Below are positions 13,736 to 22,360 of a stretch of DNA of 24,311 nt, piece after piece; position 1 is the stretch's first letter, and each line of letters starts with the position of its first letter. Under the pieces are notes generated by a model, which was not told the origin of the DNA, ran no database searches, and worked only from the letters and a program-made list of their open reading frames with translations. The translations under genes and the position numbers were made by a program. This stretch comes from DASWJQ01 sp036397095 (GTDB taxonomy: Bacteria; Chloroflexota; Anaerolineae; Anaerolineales; E44-bin32). The stretch lies in NCBI GenBank assembly GCA_036397095.1, contig DASWJQ010000107.1:1-24311 (forward strand), written 5' to 3'.

Positions 13736-16326
13736 CACGTTCAAATTGGGCCCGGTCCATTGCTGCCAGCCGAGGCGCACTCGTCGAGCTGCCGGTCGAT
13801 CCCAGCAGCCGCGATGGGGCGGCCGAGGGAGGCTGTGGTGTCATCGGCATAGCCTGCAGCGAGCGGATCGCCGGCCGGCATCTGCTCCAGGCGCTGCGCC
13901 AGATGCGTAATCGGGGCAATGGCAAGGGCGGCGGTGCGGCTTTGGTTGGGCTCGACCCCGGCCAGCTTGGTGTCACCCGGGAGCAATTGCGTGACGACTA
14001 CCTGCTAGCGGTCGCCTACATGGATGACACCGCCAGGGCCGAGGTCGAGGAGGAGCAGCTCCGCGCCAGCTTCGAGATTGATCACGTCCACGAGTTCCCG
14101 TTGCGCACCCCAACCGGACTCGACCCCCGCCCGCCGCGCGCCATTGGCTATTTCGTCCGGCCCAAGCGGAGCGTCGTTACGACGTTTGCCCAGGAGCACG
14201 GGCTTCCGGTCGACGATTGGCTTGGGTTGGAAGAAGAGTGGGTCTACCAGAACACCTACCGGCTGAACGTGGCCTATTACGCCTCGCTCGGCGAGCAGCG
14301 GGCGTTCGTGCTGTCGCACGGCAAGGACATGCTGGCGCTGAAGATGGTGGGCTACGGCGATGATGTGATTGAGACCTATGGGCTGGAGGACATGCGGGCA
14401 CACGTCTGGATCGGTCACCATCGATACCCGACCAAGGGCCGGGTCTGGCACCCGGGTGGCGCCCATCCGTTCGTCGGCATGCATGAGGCCTTGGTTCACA
14501 ACGGCGACTTCGCCAACTACGCCTCGGTGTGCACCTACCTGGCGCAGCACAACATCCGGCCGTTGTTCTTGACCGACACCGAAGTCTCGGTGTTGGTCTT
14601 TGACCTGCACCACCGCACCTTTGGCTATCCGCTCGAGCACGTCATAGAGTCGCTGGCGCCGACGACCGAGCGCGACTTCAGCATGCTGCCAGCGGACAAG
14701 CAGCCGCTGTACCGGGCGCTGCAAACGGTGCATATGCACGGCTCGCCGGACGGGCCGTGGTTCTTCCTGATTGCCCAATCGGAGGCGGGGGCACCGGGCG
14801 GCGCCCGCACAGCCAGGCTGCTGGGTATCACCGACACCAGCATGCTGCGGCCGCAAGTTTTCGCCCTACAACAAGGCGAGCCCGGGATGCCCTCGATCGG
14901 CTTTGCCGCCTCGGAAAAGCAGGCGATCGATGCAAGCCTGGCGAGCCTGGCGGCGTCCGATTCCCGGTTCTGGTCCCGACCGGACAAATTGTGGGTGGCG
15001 CGGGGCGGCAGTTACACGGATGGCGGAGCCTTTCTGTTTGATGTGGTTCGCAGCGAGGGCCAACCGCCCAAGCTTATATGCCGCGACAAGTTTGGCCGGC
15101 ATATCGCCCTTCAGGATGACTCAGCGCCATTGCGCGCCGACCGGCGCCGGGGGCAGCGCGGCAGCCCGGTCGGGATCGGCGATCGACCGGCCGACGAAGT
15201 GCTGGCAGACGTTGGGCAGGGCATCCGCGCTTGGGATTACGACGACTACCAGGCGTTGCTGGCCGCGTTGCTGCAGGACCTATCGTCGGATCAGGCTCGC
15301 AGCCGCGCCCTGACGATCCTGACCGGACTGATCGATCGTCGATTGCCCACCGGTCAACTGCGGCGCAGTTCGCTACTGTCGCTGGCCGATGAGGCGTTGG
15401 CCGAGTGGGTCGAAGCCATCCGCCAGGCGCCATCGGCCGGCTACCAACTATGGTCGGCCGGTCAGAAGCTGCCAGCGGCGGCTGATGGCGAGACCTGCCT
15501 GGTGATCGATGCGCCCGGTTTTGCGCCCGAGGGGGAAGGGTCGCTGGCGGCGGCGCTGGTCGCGGCGGCCGGCCACGGCCATCGGCGCCTGATCGTCACG
15601 CGGGTCGCCGGCCAGCGGTTCGTCGGCAACGGTTTGGGCCCCGGCAGTCACGGTCTACGGATCGACGTGTACGGTTCGCCCGGTGACTACTTGGGTTCCG
15701 GTCTGGATGGCGCCGAGATGGTCGTGCACGGGAACGGCCAGGACCAACTTGCCCAGATCATGAAGCGGGGCCGCCTGGTCGTGCACGGCGATGTCGGCCA
15801 GACCTTTCTGTACGCGGCCAAGGGTGGGGAAGTCTATGTGCTGGGCAGTGCGGCCGGCCGGCCACTGATCAACGCGGTCGGCTCGCCGCGAGTCGTGATC
15901 AATGGCACCTGCCTCGACTATCTGGCCGAATCGTTCATGGCCGGCGACCCGCTCAACGGCGGCGGCTTTGTCGTGCTCAATGGTGTCGGTTTCAACGACC
16001 GCGCCGAGCTGGTGGCGATGGACACTCCGTATCCCGGCGGCAACCTGTTTTCATTGGCTTCAGGCGGCGCTATCTACGTGCGTGATCCTCACCGCCAGCT
16101 TGGAACCGATCAGCTGAACGGTGGCGCCTTTAGCTCGTTCCAGGCGGCGCATTGGCAGCTGATCGAGCCGATGCTCAGACATAACGAGGAATTGTTTGGG
16201 ATTCCGATCGAGTGGCTGCTGACGGTGGACGGAGAACTCCGACCGGCCGAGCAAGTTTACCGGGCGATCGTTCCGGTCCGGGAAAAGGCGCTGCTGCCGG
16301 AAGAGGCCTGGGTCGCCCACGGCTGA
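13732..16326 (+). CDS. gltB: Glutamate synthase glutaminase domain fused to GXGXG beta-helix, FMN domain absent
   Basis: The 864-residue protein begins with a class II glutamine amidotransferase domain. The nucleophile is probably C35 in EGGCGVIGI, preceded by a 34-residue extension that may be removed as a propeptide. Typical GATase features include WIGHHRYPTKG, HPFVGMHEALVHNGDFANY and FLTDTEVSVLVFDL. The C-terminal third (about residues 590-790) is the glutamate synthase alpha beta-helix, with RFVGNGLGPGSHGLRIDVYG and repeated glycine-rich turns. Canonical GltB has the FMN domain between these two; here it is encoded by the preceding gene. ATGA overlaps the previous stop, with GGAGG six bases upstream. 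The frame is open far upstream, but that part shadows the FMN gene. Confidence 0.88.
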   Translation: MTRSNWARSIAASRGALVELPVDPSSRDGAAEGGCGVIGIACSERIAGRHLLQALRQMRNRGNGKGGGAALVGLDPGQLGVTREQLRDDYLLAVAYMDDTARAEVEEEQLRASFEIDHVHEFPLRTPTGLDPRPPRAIGYFVRPKRSVVTTFAQEHGLPVDDWLGLEEEWVYQNTYRLNVAYYASLGEQRAFVLSHGKDMLALKMVGYGDDVIETYGLEDMRAHVWIGHHRYPTKGRVWHPGGAHPFVGMHEALVHNGDFANYASVCTYLAQHNIRPLFLTDTEVSVLVFDLHHRTFGYPLEHVIESLAPTTERDFSMLPADKQPLYRALQTVHMHGSPDGPWFFLIAQSEAGAPGGARTARLLGITDTSMLRPQVFALQQGEPGMPSIGFAASEKQAIDASLASLAASDSRFWSRPDKLWVARGGSYTDGGAFLFDVVRSEGQPPKLICRDKFGRHIALQDDSAPLRADRRRGQRGSPVGIGDRPADEVLADVGQGIRAWDYDDYQALLAALLQDLSSDQARSRALTILTGLIDRRLPTGQLRRSSLLSLADEALAEWVEAIRQAPSAGYQLWSAGQKLPAAADGETCLVIDAPGFAPEGEGSLAAALVAAAGHGHRRLIVTRVAGQRFVGNGLGPGSHGLRIDVYGSPGDYLGSGLDGAEMVVHGNGQDQLAQIMKRGRLVVHGDVGQTFLYAAKGGEVYVLGSAAGRPLINAVGSPRVVINGTCLDYLAESFMAGDPLNGGGFVVLNGVGFNDRAELVAMDTPYPGGNLFSLASGGAIYVRDPHRQLGTDQLNGGAFSSFQAAHWQLIEPMLRHNEELFGIPIEWLLTVDGELRPAEQVYRAIVPVREKALLPEEAWVAHG

Positions 16327-16397
16327 GCCCCAACAAAAGATCGGCCCGCCGCCGGCTCGGAGGCCGGGGTCAGTCTCCATCCCGACTATGTGAAAAA

Positions 16398-16406
16398 TGG
16401 TACAAT
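16398..16406 (+). promoter_or_regulatory. Extended -10 promoter of ndh
   Basis: TGGTACAAT is a TGn extended -10 without a clear -35. Initiation near 16413 leaves a short leader that includes the strong Shine-Dalgarno AAGGAGGT at 16417-16424. No T-tract terminator separates it from the glutamate synthase operon, so read-through is possible. Confidence 0.5.
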
Positions 16407-16429
16407 AGGGGCGGAGAAGGAGGTGCACC

Positions 16430-17680
16430 ATGCAGCCGCACGTCGTGATCGTCGGCGCTGGTTTTGGTGGCCTTACCGCAGCCCGCCGTCTGGCCGGCGC
16501 CCCCGTTCGTATCAGCCTGATCGATCGCAATAACTACCATTTGTTCCAGCCTTTGCTGTACCAGGTGGCGACGGCCGGCCTGGAGCCCGAGCAAATCGCC
16601 AAGCCGGTGCGGGCGATCCTGCGCCATCAGTCGAACCTGACCTTTCGCATGACGGAAGTGACCGGGATCGACCTGTCGTCGCAGCAAGTGACGTCGGCCG
16701 AGGGGCCAATCGCCTATGACTACCTGGTGCTGGCGGTTGGAGCCGAAACCGATTTCCTTGGCCTAGGCGGCCTCGAAGATGACAGCCTGCAGCTCAAGGG
16801 GTTGACCGACGGCGTGACGATCCGCAACCACGTCCTGGCATGCTTCGAGAGGGCGGCAGCCGACCCGCAGGCTGAGCGCAGGGCGGAACTGTTGACCTTT
16901 GTCATCGTCGGCGCCGGCCCGACCGGGGTTGAGATGGCGGGTGCGCTGGCCGAACTGGTTCATCTGGTGCTGGTCAAGGACTACCCTGAGCTCGAGGGCA
17001 AGGAGATCCGCATCCTGCTGCTCGAAGCGCAGGATCAAGTGCTGCCTGGGTTCGATCCGGCATTGGCTCGTTCCGCCCAGCGGACGCTCGAAGGCAAGGG
17101 GGTGGAGGTTATGACCGGCGCCAGGCTGGCGAACTACCTGGACAAGCGGGCGCTGCTGGCCGACGGACGTTCCATCCTCGCCGAGACGTTGATCTGGAGT
17201 GCGGGCGTGCAAGCTGAGCAGCTGGCGCGCGACCTGGCCGTTGAGCACGGGCGGCAAGGCCGGGTCATCGTCGAACCGACGCTGCAGGTGCCAGCACACC
17301 CCAACGCATATGTGATTGGAGATGCCGCCTACCAGGAGGCGGACGGTCAGCCGCTGCCAATGATGGCACCGGTTGCCATGCAGATGGCCGAGCGGGCCGC
17401 CGACAACATCCGGCGGGCGGTTGAGGGGCGCCCGCCGCAGGCGTTTGCCTATCGCGACCCAGGGCGGCTGGCGACGATCGGCCGCAATGCTGCCGTGGCA
17501 GATTTCGGTCGTCTGCGCTTCCGCGGGTTCCTAGCTTGGGTGGTCTGGCTGGTGGTGCACCTGATCCAGTTGATCGGGTTCCGCAACCGGCTGCTGGTGC
17601 TGATCAATTGGGCGTGGGACTACTTCTTCTACGACCGGGCGGTGCGCTTGATTACAAGCGATCCGCTGCGGGGCGAGTAG
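16430..17680 (+). CDS. ndh: Type II NADH dehydrogenase (NDH-2)
   Basis: NDH-2 is a single-subunit flavoprotein that oxidises NADH and reduces quinone at the inner membrane face without pumping protons. The 416-residue product has an N-terminal FAD motif VIVGAGFGGLTAARRL (6-21) and the quinone-side YHLFQPLLYQVATAGLEP segment. A second dinucleotide motif, VIVGAGPTGVEMAGAL, lies near residue 160. YVIGDAAY and a loop ending MAPVAMQMAERAADN contact FAD and quinone. A hydrophobic C-terminal stretch (about 365-390) fits membrane attachment. An ideal Shine-Dalgarno precedes the ATG. Its TAG directly abuts the stop of the convergent DUF1385 gene. Confidence 0.93.
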   Translation: MQPHVVIVGAGFGGLTAARRLAGAPVRISLIDRNNYHLFQPLLYQVATAGLEPEQIAKPVRAILRHQSNLTFRMTEVTGIDLSSQQVTSAEGPIAYDYLVLAVGAETDFLGLGGLEDDSLQLKGLTDGVTIRNHVLACFERAAADPQAERRAELLTFVIVGAGPTGVEMAGALAELVHLVLVKDYPELEGKEIRILLLEAQDQVLPGFDPALARSAQRTLEGKGVEVMTGARLANYLDKRALLADGRSILAETLIWSAGVQAEQLARDLAVEHGRQGRVIVEPTLQVPAHPNAYVIGDAAYQEADGQPLPMMAPVAMQMAERAADNIRRAVEGRPPQAFAYRDPGRLATIGRNAAVADFGRLRFRGFLAWVVWLVVHLIQLIGFRNRLLVLINWAWDYFFYDRAVRLITSDPLRGE

Positions 17681-18589
17681 TCAAGCAGCAAGCGCCTCAG
17701 CTTCCGGCTGCGGCAGGTCCTCCCGCTCCCAGTGGCGCATCGCCTGGAACGCGGCGATGGCCACCTCGGCCATGGGGGCCTCAGGTTGACGGGTTGTCAG
17801 CCGCTGGACCAACAGATTAGGCGCAAGCAACCAGCGGCCCCACCAGCGGTCCCGAAAGCGGGAGGTCAGCCGTAAGTACTCAAAGGCAACAGCGGCCAAC
17901 GCCGGTATGAGCACAATCCTGCTGGCCAAGCGCGGCAGCCAATCCAGCGGGCCGAGCAGGGCGAATACCAAGACCGAGAGCACAACCACAGTCAAGAGGA
18001 AGGCCGTGCCACAGCGCGGGTGTTCGCGCGGGAACTGCAGAACGCGTTCGGGGGTGAGTTCGGCCCCGGCCTCGAAAGCGTGAATGGTCTGATGCTCCGC
18101 CCCGTGGTAGCCGAAGACCCGTTCGACCTCCGGCAGCCGACCAATCAGCCACATGTAGCCCAACAGCAGGCCCAAGCGAACCAGGCCCTCGACCAGGTTG
18201 GCGGTCCACGTGCCCCATGCCAACCAGCGCTCGGCACCGAGCGCAAGCAGGGCCGGCAGCACAAAGAATAGGGCCACCCCGGCGGCGAATGAGGTGGCCA
18301 TCGTCAGCCACAGCGAAGCCCCCTCGATCTTTTCGTCCTCGCCCGCCTGCACATTGGCCGAGTAGGTCAGCGCCCGCATACCGAGCCCAAGTGCGTCCCA
18401 CAGGAGGATCACCCCTCGCAGGAGCGGAAACGTGGCCAGGCGAGACTGATAGATCGGGCTCAGGTCGAATCGCTCGATCTGGATCTCACCGTCCGGCCGC
18501 CGCACGGCGACGGCGCAGGCACGGCGGCCGCGCATCATCACCCCCTCGATCACGGCTTGTCCGCCGTATGCGGGCAGCGGTTCGCTCAC
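17681..18589 (-). CDS. DUF1385 family membrane protein (YqhQ-like)
   Basis: The biochemical function of this family is not established. The 302-residue product starts with the signature YGGQAVIEGVMMRGRRACAV and has several membrane segments (about residues 95-120, 130-155 and 200-240). The conserved GYHGAEHQTIHAFEAG and REHPRCGTAFLL motifs are present. The His/Glu pattern could bind a metal, but that is speculation. A GTG start at 18589 overlaps the TGA of the M20 peptidase gene (GTGA), so the two are probably cotranscribed and translationally coupled. The downstream end abuts ndh in convergent orientation. Confidence 0.85.
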   Translation of the reverse strand: MSEPLPAYGGQAVIEGVMMRGRRACAVAVRRPDGEIQIERFDLSPIYQSRLATFPLLRGVILLWDALGLGMRALTYSANVQAGEDEKIEGASLWLTMATSFAAGVALFFVLPALLALGAERWLAWGTWTANLVEGLVRLGLLLGYMWLIGRLPEVERVFGYHGAEHQTIHAFEAGAELTPERVLQFPREHPRCGTAFLLTVVVLSVLVFALLGPLDWLPRLASRIVLIPALAAVAFEYLRLTSRFRDRWWGRWLLAPNLLVQRLTTRQPEAPMAEVAIAAFQAMRHWEREDLPQPEAEALAA

Positions 18590-19971
18590 CCGGCGCCGGC
18601 CCGGCCGTATTCGTCGAGGAAGTGAATGTAGACCTGTATGCCCCGGTAGAAGCTGGGCAAATGCAGCTTCTCATTGGGAGCGTGCAGATTGTCGTCAGGC
18701 AGGCCAAACCCAAGCAGCAGGCTGTCCATTCCCAACTCCTGCTTGACGTAGCCGACCACGGGCACGGTGCCGCCTTGACGGCTGAAGACGGCCGACCGGC
18801 CCCAGACGGCTTCAAAGGCGGCTTGGGCGGCGCTGATCGCCGGCGATTCGCGCTCGACGATGCCCGGCGGCGCATTGGCGTGGGTCAGAAGCTCCCAGGT
18901 GACGGTGTTGGGAGCGTTGTCGGTCAGGTATTGGCGCATCGACTCCGTGATCTCGGCCGGATCTTGATCGGGCACCAGCCGGCAGGAAATCTTGGCCATC
19001 GCCCGGGCGGGCAGAACCGTCTTGGAGCCCTCCCCGGTAAACCCGGAGAGCAGCCCGTTGACCTCGAGCGTGGGGCGCGCGGTGGCGCGTTCGGTGGGCG
19101 TGTACTCCGGTTCCCCGAACAGATGGGCGACACCGGCCTGTTCCTTCCACCAGGCTTCATTTTGTGGGAGCTGGGCCAGGTCGGCCCTGTCCTCCGGCGT
19201 CAGCGGGCGCACTTTGTCGTAGAAGCCGGGCAGCAGGATCTTTCCGTCGCGATCTTTCATGCCGGCGATCAGGTGGGCCAGCACTTGGGCTGGGTTGTCA
19301 ATGGCACCGCCAAAGGTGCCCGAGTGCTGGTCCCCTTTCGCCGCCTCAAGGCGGATTTCGAAGTAGGCCAGGCCGCGCAAGGTGTAGGTGATGGCCGGCA
19401 CGTCCGGCGCCAGAATGCCTGCGTCCAAGTTGAGGCAAATATCCGCCTGGAGGCGATTGCGCTCTTGCTGCACAAAGGGCAGCATGTTGGGTGAGCCGAC
19501 TTCCTCTTCACCTTCGATCAGAAAGCGCAAATTGACCGGCAGGCCTTCATTGGCTTTCAGGGCTTCGGTTGCGCGCAGGAATGCGACAAGCTGGCCCTTC
19601 ATGTCGGAGGCACCGCGGGCGAACAGGTTGTCTCCCCGGATTGTTGGTTCGAAGGCCGGCGAGTTCCATAGGTCATCCGGATCGGATGGCTGAACATCAT
19701 AGTGGCCATATACCAGCACGGTTGGCTTGTCGGGACCGGCTCCCAGCCACTCGCCACACACCATCGGGTGTCTGGCTGTCGGCAGGATCTCAACACGCTC
19801 GAAATCCAGGCGCTTGAGGCAGTCGGCCACCCATTCGGCGGCACGCGCGATGTCGGGCTGGTTTTCCGGCAAGGTCGAAACAGATGGAATGCGCAGCAGA
19901 TCTTCGAGCTGTCCGAGGGACTCCGCCTGCTGTGCTTGGGCGTATTGAACGGCTCCGGTGACACCGGCCAT
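18586..19971 (-). CDS. M20 family metallopeptidase (dipeptidase-like)
   Basis: This is a cytoplasmic zinc peptidase of the M20/CNDP-like group, expected to cleave dipeptides or release terminal residues. The 461-residue product has the ligand motifs in order: VYGHYDVQPSDP (His and Asp), RGASDMKGQL (bridging Asp), EGEEEVGS (catalytic and ligand Glu), LDAG and a C-terminal His in NEKLHLPSFYRG. A dimerisation domain sits between about residues 205 and 350. The frame is open to 20013, but the ATG at 19971 is preceded by AAGGAG at a proper spacing and gives the usual N-terminus. The exact substrate cannot be told from sequence. Confidence 0.9.
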   Translation of the reverse strand: MAGVTGAVQYAQAQQAESLGQLEDLLRIPSVSTLPENQPDIARAAEWVADCLKRLDFERVEILPTARHPMVCGEWLGAGPDKPTVLVYGHYDVQPSDPDDLWNSPAFEPTIRGDNLFARGASDMKGQLVAFLRATEALKANEGLPVNLRFLIEGEEEVGSPNMLPFVQQERNRLQADICLNLDAGILAPDVPAITYTLRGLAYFEIRLEAAKGDQHSGTFGGAIDNPAQVLAHLIAGMKDRDGKILLPGFYDKVRPLTPEDRADLAQLPQNEAWWKEQAGVAHLFGEPEYTPTERATARPTLEVNGLLSGFTGEGSKTVLPARAMAKISCRLVPDQDPAEITESMRQYLTDNAPNTVTWELLTHANAPPGIVERESPAISAAQAAFEAVWGRSAVFSRQGGTVPVVGYVKQELGMDSLLLGFGLPDDNLHAPNEKLHLPSFYRGIQVYIHFLDEYGRAGAG

Positions 19972-20012
19972 GAAGGGCTCCTTGGCTGTCCGGCGGGCGG
20001 GAAATCGGCGCA

Positions 20013-20018
20013 ATTATA
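20013..20018 (-). promoter_or_regulatory. -10 element of the M20 peptidase-DUF1385 operon
   Basis: The minus strand has a perfect TATAAT about 42 bases before the ATG at 19971. No good -35 lies at 16-18 bp. The upstream region is shared with the divergent cystathionine beta-synthase gene. Confidence 0.45.
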
Positions 20019-20026
20019 CCCTTGTC

Positions 20027-20055
20027 TTGGCGGTGCCCCGAATTCATGGTAGGCT
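20027..20055 (+). promoter_or_regulatory. Putative promoter of cystathionine beta-synthase
   Basis: TTGGCG (20027-20032) and TAGGCT (20050-20055) are spaced 17 bp apart, with a TGG extension just before the -10. Initiation near 20062 would give a leader of about 33 nt. The ribosome binding site (CAGGG) is weak. Confidence 0.4.
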
Positions 20056-20094
20056 AGCTGGCACACCCAGGCCGCCGCCCAACAACCAGGGTCT

Positions 20095-21534
20095 ATGACA
20101 TCGCACTGGCTTACCCCATCAAGCGAGAAGCGGGTCTTCGACGACATCCAGGGCGCCATTGGATCGACCCCGCTGGTTCGCTTGCAGCGTGTCGCCCGCG
20201 GCGTACCCTGCCCCCTGTACGCCAAACTGGAAATGTTCAATCCGGGTGGTTCGGTCAAAGACCGCATCGCCTTTCGCATTTTGGAGGCCTACGAGCGAGC
20301 GGGTCAGCTGAGGCCGGGCGGTACGGTTGTTGAGGCCACCTCGGGCAACACCGGGGTCGGTCTGGCGATCGCCTGCGCCGTCAAGGGCTACCAGGCAATC
20401 TTCGTCATGCCCGACAAGATGAGTGAGGAAAAGGTTCGCTTGCTGCGCGCCTACGGGGCGCGGGTGGTCATCACGCCGACTGCCGTCGAACCGGAGGATC
20501 CACGGTCCTACTACTCGGTCGCCAGCCGGTTGGCCGAGGAGACACCCAACGCTGTGTTGGCCAACCAGTATCACAACCCGGAGAACCCCGGGTCACATTA
20601 CTTGCATACCGCGCCCGAGATCTGGGAGCAGACCGAGGGTCGGGTGACCGACATTGTCATCGGCATGGGCACCGGCGGAACAATCAGCGGCATTGCCCGC
20701 TACATGCGGGAGAAGGGACCGGCTGTCAAGATCGTCGGGGTGGATCCCGAGGGTTCGATCCTATATGATGCCTGGCATCAGGGCGGCTCGACGGCTGGCC
20801 TGACGCCGGAAACCTACAAGGTCGAGGGCATCGGCGAGGACTTCATTCCGTCTACGTTGGACCTCGGGCTCGTGGACGCCGTCGTGCGGGTGGATGACCG
20901 CGAGTCTTTCTTGTGGACACGCCGGCTTGTCCGCGAAGAAGGCATCTTTTGTGGGGGATCGTCCGGAGCGGCGCTGGCCGGTGCGCTCAAGTATGCCTCC
21001 GACTTGCCCGAAGACCGGCTGGTGGTGGTGCTGTTCCCCGACTCGGGCGACCGATACCTGAGCAAGCTCTTCAGCGACGACTGGATGCGCGAGCATGGGT
21101 TGCTGCCGTTCGACCAGCGCCGCATCTCTGCGCTGGCAGTGGCCCGAGCGCGCGGCCTGCCGGCCCTGATTATGGCCACCACCCAAGACACGGTTGCCGA
21201 CGTCATTGCCTTGCTCCGCCATAACGGGATCGACCAGGTTCCGGTGGTGGACGACGACCGGGTCCTGCTGGGGATGGTCTCCGAGCTCGAACTGCTCAAC
21301 CACATGCTGTCGGACGAACAACCACACTCGCCGGACGAGACGATTGCCGGCTTGATCAACCGCGAGGTGCGCACAGCCGACAGCGGGGCGCCGCTGCATG
21401 AGGTGCTGCCGGAATTGATGTCGAGCAAGGTCGTAGTGCTGGTTGACGACCAGCGCCGGCCCGAAGGCATCCTGACGATCATTGACGCGTTAGAATACTT
21501 GGCACCGTTGGAGGAGCATGAAACCCTCGCCTGA
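20095..21534 (+). CDS. cbs: Cystathionine beta-synthase with C-terminal CBS domain pair
   Basis: This PLP enzyme joins an activated or free serine to homocysteine to make cystathionine, or with sulfide makes cysteine. The 479-residue protein has a fold-type II catalytic domain (about 10-330) with PLP lysine K55 in NPGGSVKDR. It also has the substrate loop TSGNTGVGLA and the phosphate-binding GTGGTISG. Two CBS domains follow (about 345-400 and 415-470), which in other members can bind adenosyl ligands such as SAM. Length and architecture match CBS rather than short CysK/CysM. It overlaps the next gene by 17 bp, so the two are coupled. The neighbouring serine kinase-like gene raises the possibility that O-phosphoserine is the substrate. 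Confidence 0.88.
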   Translation: MTSHWLTPSSEKRVFDDIQGAIGSTPLVRLQRVARGVPCPLYAKLEMFNPGGSVKDRIAFRILEAYERAGQLRPGGTVVEATSGNTGVGLAIACAVKGYQAIFVMPDKMSEEKVRLLRAYGARVVITPTAVEPEDPRSYYSVASRLAEETPNAVLANQYHNPENPGSHYLHTAPEIWEQTEGRVTDIVIGMGTGGTISGIARYMREKGPAVKIVGVDPEGSILYDAWHQGGSTAGLTPETYKVEGIGEDFIPSTLDLGLVDAVVRVDDRESFLWTRRLVREEGIFCGGSSGAALAGALKYASDLPEDRLVVVLFPDSGDRYLSKLFSDDWMREHGLLPFDQRRISALAVARARGLPALIMATTQDTVADVIALLRHNGIDQVPVVDDDRVLLGMVSELELLNHMLSDEQPHSPDETIAGLINREVRTADSGAPLHEVLPELMSSKVVVLVDDQRRPEGILTIIDALEYLAPLEEHETLA

Positions 21535-22360
21535 CCTGCCGCATCTTCGCATCGTCCCAACCGCCCATCTTCGCCCCCACGAACTGCCCGATCAACAACG
21601 TGCCGAGCCATTGGCCAGAGCGATCGAGCTAGACCGCGTCCTACGCAACCCACCGATTGTGCTGCCGATTGACAGCCAGCCTGGCGAGTACGTGGTGCTC
21701 GATGGGGCTAACCGGGTCACGGCGCTCCGCTTGCTCGAGGTCCCCTTCGCCTTGGTGCAAGTGGCCCATCCCAACGGCGACTCGGTCGAGGTCAAGACCT
21801 GGAACCATATCCTGCTGGATGAGACGCCATCCAAGATCGAGGGACTGTTCCAGTCGCTCAATGGATTCCAATTCACAGCGGCCGAGCCCGGCGAAGCGGA
21901 TAGGGCGCTGTCCGCCGGCGAATCGTTGTTGACGGTACGGCTGCCGCACGGAGTGACGCTGCTCTCACGCGTGCAGGATCAGAGTCTGCAGGCGCGGATT
22001 GGCGCGCTGCGTGAGATGGTTTCTGTTTACGACGGCAAGGTGCACTTTGAGCGGACGAGCGGCGATCACTTAGAGGGGCTGGCTGAGATCTACCGCCAGC
22101 TGGCTGGGCTGGTGGTCTTCCCCGAGTTCGGCGCCGGCGAGGTGGTGGAAGGGGCGGCCAACGGCTGGCATTTCCCGCCGGGCATTACCCGCTTCATTGT
22201 GTCGCCGCGTGCCTTGCGTCTCAACTACCCGCTTGAGATGTTGTCGCACGGCGATGATCTTGAGACAACCCAGGCCCACCTTGATGACTGGATCCGCGAG
22301 CGCATGCGCAACCGCCGGGTGCGCTTCTACGCCGAATCAACCTTCCTGTTTGATGAGTAG
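21518..22360 (+). CDS. ParB/sulfiredoxin-fold protein, probable free L-serine kinase (SerK/SbnI-like)
   Basis: The 280-residue product carries a ParB/Srx-type N-terminal domain with LDGANRVTAL (D62, R66) but no helix-turn-helix region for DNA binding. The fold, length and C-terminal region resemble the archaeal SerK and staphylococcal SbnI proteins, which phosphorylate free L-serine to O-phospho-L-serine. In Thermococcus SerK, as I recall, E30 and D69 are key. Here E22 and D62 have nearly the same spacing, but the position three after the Asp is Asn (N65) rather than His. GGAGGAG lies just before the ATG, inside the end of cbs. A generic ParB-like regulator is the alternative. The kinase assignment is inferred from fold features plus the transsulfuration neighbours. 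Confidence 0.6.
   Translation: MKPSPDLPHLRIVPTAHLRPHELPDQQRAEPLARAIELDRVLRNPPIVLPIDSQPGEYVVLDGANRVTALRLLEVPFALVQVAHPNGDSVEVKTWNHILLDETPSKIEGLFQSLNGFQFTAAEPGEADRALSAGESLLTVRLPHGVTLLSRVQDQSLQARIGALREMVSVYDGKVHFERTSGDHLEGLAEIYRQLAGLVVFPEFGAGEVVEGAANGWHFPPGITRFIVSPRALRLNYPLEMLSHGDDLETTQAHLDDWIRERMRNRRVRFYAESTFLFDE

Noticed and set aside
16352..16367. CCGGC/GCCGG hairpin as terminator of the glutamate synthase operon
   Set aside because: The stem is only 5 bp and no T-run follows.
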